NCBI GenBank assembly: GCA_018993265.1
Contig: JAGKSW010000084.1
Location: 1 to 53,977, forward strand
From: Nostoc sp. TH1S01
GTDB taxonomy: Bacteria; Cyanobacteriota; Cyanobacteriia; Cyanobacteriales; Nostocaceae
Direction of reading: 5' to 3'
Length of the DNA: 53,977 nt
Position 1 is the first letter of the stretch, and each line of letters starts with the position of its first letter. Under the pieces are notes generated by a model. The model did no database searches. It saw only the letters and a list, made by a program, of their open reading frames with translations, and had not been told where the DNA came from. This document shows, one piece after another, positions 7,120-14,732 of this stretch. A program made the position numbers and the translations under genes.

Positions 7120-7683
7120 CTAATATTTATTAGCTACGTTATTTGGTGCAAAGTGCCAACAGCCTGCCAGCCTCATCACCCTTGATGGGTTCTTTAATGA
7201 GCGATCTGCGTCTGCATACTCCAGTAAGTCAGATTGCAGACTTTGCCACTGCTGAGGGTCAATGAATTGGTCAAAAATCCAATAGCTATGTATAGATTTA
7301 CCACCAGTATCTATTTGCAAACTTGGTTCTGGCATTCCAAGCGATCGCCATAATTCCCTCTGTACTTTTTTATCTAAATCGTCATGTTCAAAAAAAACCG
7401 CTCGACACTGGGTTATATCTGCATCCTTATGCCCACAGCCATTCACAACGAAGTAAACTCCTCTACCCTCAGATTGCAATTGACTAGCAATCTCGGCGAG
7501 TTCTCCTAAATCCCTAGTTTCTCGTTTTCTACCCTTATCGTTGTTTTTTCGTGGATCGTTTTTGGGATAAAAAGCACGGATATAGACTATGTAACCCTTG
7601 TTATATCCAAGTGCTTCCAGTTGCCCACGCATTTGAGCTACATCCATTTTAGGAGCAGTTGCTCCTTTACTTGGTGCATACAT
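7120..7683 (-). CDS. Truncated plasmid/phage-type primase N-terminal fragment
   Basis: 187 residues from ATG 7683 (GTG at 7692 is also possible). The segments FFEHDDLDKKVQRELW, then QIDTGGKSIHSYWIFD, then SLKNPSRVMRLAGCWH match the N-terminal primase-polymerase-like domain of large replication proteins (RepB/DUF3854-like) from cyanobacterial plasmids and islands: an acidic catalytic EHD motif, a GGKS-H-YW strand and the SR.MR.AG motif. Those proteins normally continue for hundreds of residues with a helicase domain. Here the frame stops at 7120 right after the motif, so the gene is probably a remnant. It suggests that the neighbouring integrase once moved a replicating element. Confidence 0.68.
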   Translation of the reverse strand: MYAPSKGATAPKMDVAQMRGQLEALGYNKGYIVYIRAFYPKNDPRKNNDKGRKRETRDLGELAEIASQLQSEGRGVYFVVNGCGHKDADITQCRAVFFEHDDLDKKVQRELWRSLGMPEPSLQIDTGGKSIHSYWIFDQFIDPQQWQSLQSDLLEYADADRSLKNPSRVMRLAGCWHFAPNNVANKY

Positions 7684-7797
7684 GGTGATCACTCTTCCTC
7701 TAGTGCAATAAATATTTAGAAATGATTTGATTAACTGCTTTTGAGAACTTAAGTGCTACCTTCTGGTACTTTTGATACTGGTTAAAATATTTCTTTC

Positions 7798-7938
7798 TCA
7801 ATCAGAGATGGCTTTCAGTTTGAGAAGTTTTTTGAGCGCCTGTTGGATTTCGTATGCTATCTGCATATTGCTAGGCTTACGTATCCAACCCAGAAAGCAA
7901 TCACAGTTCCTACACATTTGTGCAATGTGATACTTTGA
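7798..7938 (-). pseudogene. Remnant of a small Cys-pair protein
   Basis: Minus-strand frame reading YHIAQMCRNCDCFLGWIRKP followed by a helical tail SNMQIAYEIQQALKKLLKLK and stop. The C-x-x-C..F..W..KP pattern resembles a short zinc-ribbon-like family common on Nostoc islands. An in-frame stop lies a few codons upstream of the homology and the only ATG (7917) falls inside it, so the 5' end is lost. The rest of 7693-8000 shows nothing else. Confidence 0.35.
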
Positions 7939-7999
7939 AGCACATCATGAAGTATCACAACGCAGTCAATACGGCATTGAAGCGGTTATCCAGTATTAG

Positions 8000-8191
8000 C
8001 TATGAATTGTTTCTGCTGTATTTTTTCTGATTAGAAGGTAGCGATCGCAAATAGTTCTCAATTGCTATTTGATGAACCTCTGGCGCATTACGATTGGCTA
8101 CCCAGTCCAAGATTAACGGCAGATTGTAGCGAACAGAGCGCGTGTTTAACCTCTGCCAGTGAATTCCTTCTAACCAAACACCAGAGTTCCT
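8000..8191 (-). pseudogene. Excisionase-like gene, C-terminal remnant
   Basis: In a frame different from the overlapping gene (8170-8772), minus-strand codons read NSGVWLEGIHWQRLNTRSVR then YNLPLILDWVANRNAP and EVHQIAIENYLRSLPSNQKK before stop. The EG.HW.R.NSR..RYN..LI.DW pattern followed by HQ.AIE.YL.SLPSN matches small DNA-binding proteins that accompany tyrosine integrases on cyanobacterial islands, probably excisionase-like. The N-terminal helix-turn-helix half is missing and its place is taken by the end of the preceding gene. Confidence 0.5.
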
Positions 8192-8772
8192 ATACTTCTT
8201 GAAAGTAGAGTTTGATAAGCATATTGATGAAAACTTGCAATGTAAGGAAGGAATTCTGCTTCTATCACTTCACGAAAAATTTCACACAATAAATCAACAT
8301 CAGATGCAAAAGTATAGTTCCAATTTTCTTTCAAAACACGTATAAACAATACATGATTTTCATGGAGCAAATGCCAAAGGTTTTTATATAGTGTAGTTTC
8401 CAACCATTTGTATTGATATTGCCATTCGTCAATCTCTCCTTTGTTACGAGATTGTAAAAGAATGTCATCAGAACCACCTTGCGTTGATAAGAAGCATTGT
8501 GCGATCTCAATGCACTCATTTTTATATGCCAACCATGTTTGTAAAATGTTATAAGTACAGCCTTGAAATGCAACTAATTTTACATCTGGTACATGGCACA
8601 TAAAATAGGCTATTCTATCTTCTTCAGTTCCCTGAAGTGAACCAAACTTACTGTGACCAAATTCTGGATTAGAAAGAAAATGGTTTGGGTTTCCCTTAGC
8701 AGTCAAATATTGTACATAGCCGTGTTTTTGTCCGATATAAACTTGTTCTGCTTCAATTGATTTTTCGGTCAT
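8170..8772 (-). CDS. Hypothetical protein downstream of the integrase
   Basis: 200 residues, soluble, not recognised. It starts MTEKSIEAEQVYIGQKHGYV 10 nt after the integrase stop on the same strand, so it is probably co-transcribed. It is rich in aromatic residues (for example NLWHLLHENHVLFIRVLKEN), has two to three predicted helices in the C-terminal half and no membrane segment. Its last codons overlap, in another frame, the remnant of an excisionase-like gene, suggesting that it reached its present position by deletion or insertion. As the only intact non-integrase gene in the element it is the candidate cargo, possibly a defence or toxin-type protein; there is no direct evidence. Confidence 0.6.
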   Translation of the reverse strand: MTEKSIEAEQVYIGQKHGYVQYLTAKGNPNHFLSNPEFGHSKFGSLQGTEEDRIAYFMCHVPDVKLVAFQGCTYNILQTWLAYKNECIEIAQCFLSTQGGSDDILLQSRNKGEIDEWQYQYKWLETTLYKNLWHLLHENHVLFIRVLKENWNYTFASDVDLLCEIFREVIEAEFLPYIASFHQYAYQTLLSRSIGTLVFG

Positions 8773-8782
8773 GACCTAATTT

Positions 8783-9937
8783 TTATAAAAGTTCAGGTGG
8801 TCTTAAATTTGTAAAGTTAGTAGCACCGTAATGATTGTCAATCATCTTAGCGGAGGTTCCAGTCCATCGCCCAATCGCAGTGCTGTTAATATGTGACTCG
8901 ACACACAAGCTGATAAATGTATGTCTTGTCTGGTAGCTTTTACGGTACGGTATGCTGCATTTGGCTAAGATTGCCTTCCATGCACGATTAGAAAAGTTGT
9001 GATGGTCGATAAATTTTCCTTTTGGACTGCTAAAAATTAATGTTTCAGGATTAGTTTCTTCGGATCTAATCTCATCTAAAATCGCTTTTAATTCTGAATT
9101 GATTGGGAAATCGCGCTTTCTTTGGGTTTTTAGCCCTTCCTTCAGGACTAAGCCATCTTCAGAAACCACAACCGATTCTCGAAACTGAACAACATTATTT
9201 GTAATATGTTTCCACTTCAAAGCAATTGCCTCAGATGGCCTACATCCAGTAAAGAACAGGAACCTTACATAATGGGTGTAATGGCTGTAGTAGCGATCGC
9301 TTGCAAAAGCATGAATAATTAAATCTCTTTCTTCTTTAGTAAAAGGATTCACATCTTGTTCTTCTGTAGCACCCTTGGGCGTTTTGATTTTCATAGCAGC
9401 AAACGGGTTAGCGTCGATTAACCCTTCTTCCATTGCCCAATTACAGCAAGCTTTCAACTGAGTTATACAACGTTTGGCAGCATCTGGAGTTAAGTTCGCC
9501 AAAAGATAATCTCGAATAGCGGATGCTTCATCTAGCGATCGCGTTGGTAACTTAGCTATGTGATTCCGATGCTTAGTAAAGTCTTTAGCGAAAGTACTAG
9601 GGCTGACTTGAGGCTTTTTGAACTCGCTATATTTTTCCCACAACTCATCTAACTGTGCTTTTGGTTTTTGAATTGGTGTAACTGGTGTAACCGAGCTTAA
9701 AGACGATGCAGGCTTGTACTTGGCTAAAGATTCGTCAAACCGCTCGTATAAGATATCTTTCTCAATCTCTGCTGCTTTATATTCTGCCAGTTTCCAATTA
9801 GCAGGAGTATTAAGCAATCCTGTAGACAAGTAATGACGCTTACCACCATAGTGAAACCTCAACTGTAATCGACCATTAGAGTTAATGATTGATACAGAGC
9901 CTTTATATCCTCGTTCCTTGGAAGAATTTTGGTACAT
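8783..9937 (-). CDS. Tyrosine recombinase/integrase beside tRNA-Phe
   Basis: 384-residue site-specific recombinase. The N-terminal 70 residues (RFHYGGKRHYLSTGL) form an arm-binding-like domain. A core-binding helical domain spans about residues 95-185, and the catalytic domain about 195-380. Visible catalytic residues are Arg233 in FFTGCRPSEA, a Lys near 270-274, Arg338-His339 in YQTRHTF, Trp358 in GRWTG, and nucleophile Tyr370 in MIDNHY. The His normally three residues before the second Arg is Tyr here, which I believe is common in this cyanobacterial subfamily. Length is typical and the frame is intact. It lies about 200 nt from tRNA-Phe with repeated TACACCA sites upstream, consistent with tRNA-targeted integration. 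It may still be active. Confidence 0.92.
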   Translation of the reverse strand: MYQNSSKERGYKGSVSIINSNGRLQLRFHYGGKRHYLSTGLLNTPANWKLAEYKAAEIEKDILYERFDESLAKYKPASSLSSVTPVTPIQKPKAQLDELWEKYSEFKKPQVSPSTFAKDFTKHRNHIAKLPTRSLDEASAIRDYLLANLTPDAAKRCITQLKACCNWAMEEGLIDANPFAAMKIKTPKGATEEQDVNPFTKEERDLIIHAFASDRYYSHYTHYVRFLFFTGCRPSEAIALKWKHITNNVVQFRESVVVSEDGLVLKEGLKTQRKRDFPINSELKAILDEIRSEETNPETLIFSSPKGKFIDHHNFSNRAWKAILAKCSIPYRKSYQTRHTFISLCVESHINSTAIGRWTGTSAKMIDNHYGATNFTNLRPPELL

Positions 9938-9946
9938 AAGTATTAT

Positions 9947-10003
9947 TGGTGTAATTATCCTCTACTCTACACCATCTACACCATTTACACCATTTTTACA
10001 CCA
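9947..10003. promoter_or_regulatory. Iterated TACACCA sites upstream of integrase
   Basis: TACACCA occurs at 9968, 9977, 9986 and 9997 (period 9, 9, 11) and inverted as TGGTGTA at 9947-9953. Two more TGGTGTA copies 9 bp apart lie within the integrase gene at 9674 and 9683. Such helically spaced repeats next to an integrase suggest arm-type integrase sites or an operator; the function is inferred. Confidence 0.55.
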
Positions 10004-10089
10004 CTTTTATATCTAAAGGTCTCCAAAAATGTCCAAAAATTACATAAAAGCTAGAATACTTGTCCTCTGTTTTTCATAGTTAATAAAGC

Positions 10090-10127
10090 AAAAACCCCTT
10101 GAAATCCAACGATTTCAAGGGGTTTTT
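10090..10127 (-). terminator. Rho-independent terminator of tRNA-Phe
   Basis: Perfect 17-bp stem AAAAACCCCTTGAAATC / GATTTCAAGGGGTTTTT with a 4-nt loop, beginning 4 nt past the tRNA 3' end. The arms end in A5 and T5, so it can act in both directions and also insulate the integrase promoter. Confidence 0.9.
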
Positions 10128-10131
10128 GTGA

Positions 10132-10204
<73 letters not shown>

Positions 10205-10280
10205 GTGTGCTTTGTTTTGCGCCACGATTTATAAATGTAGCAAACAAAAAAGGATTCCGCAAGGGTTATCCAAAAAAAAA

Positions 10281-11138
10281 TTATGCTGCTTTCCAACCCA
10301 GCTTAATGACAACAAACACAGCTATGAATAGCAAGAACTGAACAAGGACAATACTAGGGCCAGAAGCGAGGTTGAAAATACCTGACACCAAAATGCCTGC
10401 AATGCTGCTAGTTGAGCCAACTATCACAGACATCAATAAAAAACGGCTAAACTGCTGACTCATCAACTTGGCTGTAGCCGCAGGTATTACCAAAAAGGCG
10501 TTAACTAGTAACACCCCAACAGCTTTAATGGCCACAGCAACAGCTAGTGAAAGCAGCACGACAAAGGCGTAACGATATAATTCCACGGGAATGCCTTGGA
10601 CTTTGGCAACATCAGGATTAAGGGTAAGCAAAATTTGCTGGCGCAAAGTTGAGAATAAAAATATAGCGCCGCCTACAAGGATGAGTAGGGTTAAAGCTAA
10701 ATCTGTGGCATCAATAGCGAGAATATCGCCAAACAGCACGCCCATCAAGTTACCACGATATCCCTGAATCAAGCTAGAAAGAATTACACCGATCGCCAAG
10801 GCACCAGAAAGAACTATACTAAGTACGCTATCGCTACCCAAATCGGTTTTATCGACAAAGTAAAGAACGATAACACCAAAAACTAAGGTAAAGGGTAACA
10901 GCATCCAAGTTGGATTTAACTGTAACAGCACACCCAAAGCTACACCAACTAAAGCTGCATGACCAACGGCATGGCTAAAAAACGATAATTGACGTAAAGT
11001 TACAAAGCTACCTAGTAACCCTCCCAGTATGCCCATCAATACAGCACCAATGACCGCGCGTTGCATGAAGGGGAACTGTAGTAAACTCACTAAATCTTGA
11101 CTACTAGTAATAGCTAACTCTGCAATGGGGTAATTCAT
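10281..11138 (-). CDS. znuB: Zinc/manganese ABC transporter permease, ZnuB family
   Basis: 285-residue integral membrane permease of the ABC-3 metal-uptake family, with about eight membrane helices. The segment LRQLSFFSHAVGHAALVGVA matches the conserved first cytoplasmic loop region, and GVLLVNAFLVIPAATAKLM the conserved coupling segment of ZnuB/MntB proteins. It would move Zn or Mn across the inner membrane with a periplasmic binding protein and an ATPase. Neither partner gene is present here: the plus-strand neighbour is a GTPase and the other neighbour is tRNA-Phe, so the complex must be assembled from elsewhere or the gene is an orphan. Zn specificity is from overall resemblance, not from a residue I can point to. 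Confidence 0.85.
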   Translation of the reverse strand: MNYPIAELAITSSQDLVSLLQFPFMQRAVIGAVLMGILGGLLGSFVTLRQLSFFSHAVGHAALVGVALGVLLQLNPTWMLLPFTLVFGVIVLYFVDKTDLGSDSVLSIVLSGALAIGVILSSLIQGYRGNLMGVLFGDILAIDATDLALTLLILVGGAIFLFSTLRQQILLTLNPDVAKVQGIPVELYRYAFVVLLSLAVAVAIKAVGVLLVNAFLVIPAATAKLMSQQFSRFLLMSVIVGSTSSIAGILVSGIFNLASGPSIVLVQFLLFIAVFVVIKLGWKAA

Positions 11139-11694
11139 AATAATCCGGTGTGATTTTGGAAGTTATCTGTGCAGGCTAGGAATCTACTGTGTACACACAA
11201 GTCAAAAATTTTTATGTTGAAGCCATTCCCGCCTAGAACTAAAGTTCCAGGCTCATAGCCAAAGTCCACTCAAGTGGACTGGAATAAACTCTTTTTGAGT
11301 TCTCTTGAGAGAACTTGCGCGATGAGACTCGGAATTTATTCCGAGGCAGGATGGGTATTTTAGCAACATTTGTGGGTACAGCGTAGCCTTGTAGGGAAGG
11401 GTTTGGGGGTTAGGTTTGATAGAAAGTTGCACACGGCGTTATATTTTATATTCAGTCTGATGAATACTGAAAAACTTGTATCTTTGTAACTGTTGAATTT
11501 CTGAGCAATGAAATAGGACGTTTCAACAGAATACAGCATTTGCTAAGTTTAGGAGGGACTATACCTCAAGGAATATAAATCTTTGTTGATTTATAGATTG
11601 CTTTCAAGGTGCAGGTTAGGTGAGTGGTGAATCATCTAAAATGGCAAGTGAGTATCTTAACTCAAACTGCCATCTATCTGCTGTTTTGATTACC
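11139..11694. other. Gene-free stretch with a cluster of four hairpins
   Basis: Between the permease and the GTPase. The segment 11231-11345 holds four successive inverted repeats: an imperfect one at 11231-11252, perfect ones at 11264-11279 (GTCCAC/GTGGAC), 11299-11314 (GTTCTC/GAGAAC) and 11328-11345 (CTCGGAAT/ATTCCGAG). I recall similar hairpin-rich sequences as interspersed repeats in Nostoc genomes. The remainder shows nothing I can name. Confidence 0.6.
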
Positions 11695-13023
11695 ATGACT
11701 GAGCAACCTAATACTAATTTGCCATCAGCAGATTCTCAATCTACCAATGAGCCGCCTGAAGGTCAAACGCAGTCGGCTAATAATGATTGGAAAAACCGCA
11801 TTACAGGTGTCTGGCAAAAAGCGACATCTAGTTTGATGCAGTTTCTACCTGTGGAACAAGTATCGCAGACTGTGGTTGAATGGTATAGTGTCAGCGAAGC
11901 TCAGGTAGCAGAGATTTTAGAAGCTGTCCGCGCCGAACTACCAACTACGGAAGCTTTATTAATTGGTAAACCCCAAGCTGGTAAAAGTTCGATTGTGCGA
12001 GGACTGACAGGAGTTTCAGCAGAAATTATCGGACAAGGTTTTCGTCCCCATACCCAACATACTGAACGCTACGCCTATCCTTCGGGTGATTTACCGTTGC
12101 TAATTTTTACCGATACGGTGGGGTTAGGAGATGTTAATCAGGAAACTCAAATCATCATTCAAGAGTTGCTTGGTGATTTGCAAAAGTCTAGTCGCGGTGC
12201 GAGGGTGTTAATTCTCACCGTTAAGATTAATGATTTTGCCACGGATACGTTGCGACAAATTGCCAACAAACTACGTCAGCAATATCCTGATATTCCTTGT
12301 TTACTGGCGGTGACTTGCTTACATGAGGTTTATCCTTTGGATGTGGCAGATCATCCGGCTTATCCACCAGAGTATGATGAAGTTCAACGCGCCTTTGCCG
12401 AAATTCAGCAAGCTTTTAGTGGATTGTGCGATCGCGCTGTGCTGATAGACTTTACTTTAGAAGAAGATGGTTACAATCCGGTATTTTATGGCTTAGAAGA
12501 GTTTCGAGATGCTTTAGCGGAACTGTTGCCAGAAGCCGAAGCCCGTGCCATTAATCAGTTATTATCACAGGGAGTAGGTCAACAACTTGGTAATATCTAC
12601 CGTGATGCGGCACGGCGGTATATGTTAACTTTTTCAGTGATGGCAGCAACTTTAGCAGCCATACCTTTACCATTTGCAACTATGCCTGTGTTAACAGCAT
12701 TGCAAGTATCGATGGTAGGACTGTTAGGTAAATTATACGGGCAAACCATCACACCTTCGCAAGCAGGCGGAATTGTAAGTGCGATCGCTGGGGGATTTTT
12801 CGCCCAAGCCATAGGACGGGAGTTAGTCAAAATTATCCCTGGTTTTGGCAGTGCGATCGCGGCTTCTTGGGCAGCAGCTTATACTTGGTCTTTAGGTGAA
12901 GCGGCTTGTGTTTATTTTGGTGATGTTATGGGTGGTAAAAAACCTGATCCGCAAAAAATCCAATCTGTGATGCAAGCAGAGTTTCAAGCAGCGAAAGAAC
13001 GGTTTAAAGGAATTAAACGCTAA
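11695..13023 (+). CDS. Dynamin/Era-like GTPase with C-terminal membrane region (DUF697-like)
   Basis: 442 residues from ATG 11695; the frame is open from GTG 11620, but those extra residues look non-native. A disordered N-terminus of about 30 residues is followed by a GTPase domain: Walker A GKPQAGKSS, G3 motif DTVGLGD, and AVTCLHE at the usual G4 position, which departs from the canonical NKxD. The C-terminal third has long hydrophobic segments (TFSVMAATLAAIPLPFATMP, then GGIVSAIAGGFFAQAIG and IIPGFGSAIAASWAAAYTW), as in YcjF/DUF697 proteins. Probably membrane-associated; cellular role unknown. Its TAA overlaps the stop codon of the convergent LD-carboxypeptidase gene. Confidence 0.78.
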   Translation: MTEQPNTNLPSADSQSTNEPPEGQTQSANNDWKNRITGVWQKATSSLMQFLPVEQVSQTVVEWYSVSEAQVAEILEAVRAELPTTEALLIGKPQAGKSSIVRGLTGVSAEIIGQGFRPHTQHTERYAYPSGDLPLLIFTDTVGLGDVNQETQIIIQELLGDLQKSSRGARVLILTVKINDFATDTLRQIANKLRQQYPDIPCLLAVTCLHEVYPLDVADHPAYPPEYDEVQRAFAEIQQAFSGLCDRAVLIDFTLEEDGYNPVFYGLEEFRDALAELLPEAEARAINQLLSQGVGQQLGNIYRDAARRYMLTFSVMAATLAAIPLPFATMPVLTALQVSMVGLLGKLYGQTITPSQAGGIVSAIAGGFFAQAIGRELVKIIPGFGSAIAASWAAAYTWSLGEAACVYFGDVMGGKKPDPQKIQSVMQAEFQAAKERFKGIKR

Positions 13024-14033
13024 TAGACAGCAGATTCCAACATTTTAATAGTTCCAGCATCGGCATCTATTTCGACATTTAAACCAATTGGTAAAGTAAA
13101 TTTATCTTTAATATGACCAATCATGGAACCATACCAAGCTGGAATTTTTAAGGGAAATATCTGGTCGCGTAAGACTTGAGTTAATTTAAAAGATGGTTCA
13201 TCGCCGATACTACAGTCAGTGCATCTACCAAAAATAAAACCAGCAATTTGATTGAGAATCCCAGCGTTTTTCAGCTGAGTTAACATTCTATCTATGCGAT
13301 AAACATCTTCTATGACATCTTCCACAAATAAAATGCTTTTGTACCAAGCAGGTAGATAAGGCGAACCTACCATTGCTGAGAGAACTGATAAGTTACCACC
13401 TATTAGTTTCCCTGTAGCTTTTCCTGAAACAATGGTCTCAAATTGTATATCTTCAGTTTTAAGATTTTGCATTGTGACTGCTTCGCCATCAAATAAGATG
13501 CGCTTGGCATAATCTACTGTAAAGTCATTCCAGGTAGATGTGGCATTCGGGCCGTGAAAAGTCAGGACTCGACTACGGGCGTAAATAGCCAATACTAAAG
13601 CAGTAATATCACTAAACCCCATGATAATTTTGGGATGAGTGCGAATTTGGGCGTAGTTTAGTAAAGGTAAAATGCGATTACAACCCCAACCGCCGCGCAT
13701 GGTCATGATGGCGTTGACTGAACTATCTGCAAACATCCGATTTACATCGTTAGCGCGGTTAGCATCTGTACCAGCTAAATAGCCGTACCTATCTAAAAGA
13801 TGGTCGCCTAATTTAATTTTTAATCCTAATTGGGTGAGCGATCGCTTGGCATTAGCTAAATCTTCTGCATCAATTACACCCGCCGGAGAAATTAATCCTA
13901 CTGTATCTCCTGGTTGTAGGCGCGGTGGTTTGATGATGGTATTTGGCGATAGCTGACCTTGAACTTGAGCCAGAGGTATCTGCGTGGCTAAGGTAGTTAA
14001 ACTACAGGTTGTAATAAATTTGCGTCGTTTCAA
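13020..14033 (-). CDS. LD-carboxypeptidase, peptidase family S66 (LdcA/MccF-like)
   Basis: 337 residues. S66 peptidases cleave the L,D bond in murein tetrapeptides during recycling, or inactivate microcin C-like compounds. The start MKRRKFITTCSLTT is a Tat-type signal, suggesting export, whereas LdcA enzymes are usually cytoplasmic. The catalytic triad can be placed: Ser141 in MGFSDITAL (nucleophile elbow), Glu238 in ILFVEDVIEDVYRIDRM, and His307 in GSMIGHIKDKFTLPIG. Also typical are DTVGLISPAG near residue 43 and MRGGWGCNRILPLL. The gene is convergent with the GTPase, the two stops overlapping by four bases (13020-13023). Family confident; substrate unknown. Confidence 0.9.
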   Translation of the reverse strand: MKRRKFITTCSLTTLATQIPLAQVQGQLSPNTIIKPPRLQPGDTVGLISPAGVIDAEDLANAKRSLTQLGLKIKLGDHLLDRYGYLAGTDANRANDVNRMFADSSVNAIMTMRGGWGCNRILPLLNYAQIRTHPKIIMGFSDITALVLAIYARSRVLTFHGPNATSTWNDFTVDYAKRILFDGEAVTMQNLKTEDIQFETIVSGKATGKLIGGNLSVLSAMVGSPYLPAWYKSILFVEDVIEDVYRIDRMLTQLKNAGILNQIAGFIFGRCTDCSIGDEPSFKLTQVLRDQIFPLKIPAWYGSMIGHIKDKFTLPIGLNVEIDADAGTIKMLESAVY

Positions 14034-14124
14034 AATTCGGGAGTGGGAGTTGGGAGTAAGAAAGAAACTTGATTATACTGCTTCCTTCATTTCAGACTTC
14101 AGACTTCAGATTTCAGACTTTATC

Positions 14125-14511
14125 TTACCCCCGCAATTGTGCTACCAATTGTTTGGGATTCCAGTAGGCGCGGGTTGTTTGAATCTTACCGTCTTTGTTA
14201 ATCTCAAAAATTGTGATTCCTTCAAAGGTGACTGATTTACCAGTTTTACTCACTCCTGTCATTGTCCACTTGACTGCTGCTTCATTAGCAGCAACAAAAA
14301 TATGTTCAGTTTTTGCGGCTAATTTCTCAAATACAGCTTGCAATTGCCCAATAAATCGGTGATAATCTTCCCGAATCTTGACTGGAGGTTCACCAACTGG
14401 GTCATGGCTAACTGCATCTTCAGCAAAGTTCGCTATCCAGCCTTCTGGATTCATTGCGGTAATGTTTGTAAAGTAAGCTGCAATGATTGCTTCAATGGCG
14501 GTGCTTGACAT
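14125..14511 (-). CDS. SnoaL-like (NTF2-fold) protein
   Basis: 128 residues matching the SnoaL/ketosteroid-isomerase-like fold: an N-terminal helix with YFTNITAMNPEGWIANFAED, then HDPVGEPPVKIREDYHRFIG, and the beta strands VKWTMTGVSKTGKSVTFEGI and FEINKDGKIQTTRAYWNP. Such proteins are small cone-shaped barrels that bind hydrophobic ligands or act as isomerases or hydrolases. His and Asp residues at the pocket mouth are present, but no specific reaction can be assigned. It is on the same strand as the LD-carboxypeptidase but separated by about 90 nt containing a CAGACTT-type short repeat, so an operon is uncertain. Confidence 0.8.
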   Translation of the reverse strand: MSSTAIEAIIAAYFTNITAMNPEGWIANFAEDAVSHDPVGEPPVKIREDYHRFIGQLQAVFEKLAAKTEHIFVAANEAAVKWTMTGVSKTGKSVTFEGITIFEINKDGKIQTTRAYWNPKQLVAQLRG

Positions 14512-14732
14512 GACTGAGTTTTAGTAATCAAGAGAACAACTGGATATAGATTATACAACCTATTATTTGCTAAACTCTAGTCATACATTAAACAGCAACT
14601 TTCACGCAAGTTAACTGCTAAATTAAATAAAGCAAAGAATAAACTATGAAGTGTAAAGTATAAAGTATAAAGTTTTATCTTGCTGCTGTTCAATCTAAAA
14701 TTATTCTGCCTCCTGACTTCTACTACAACTCT

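Noticed and set aside
6100-10131. A direct repeat of the tRNA-Phe 3' end marking the other element boundary
   Set aside because: No copy of TGCCAGGAACGAGAC or a close variant was found by eye, so no attachment-site pair is claimed.
13020-13023. Overlapping stop codons of the GTPase and LD-carboxypeptidase genes as a regulatory feature
   Set aside because: A short convergent overlap is common in compact regions and has no further sequence support.
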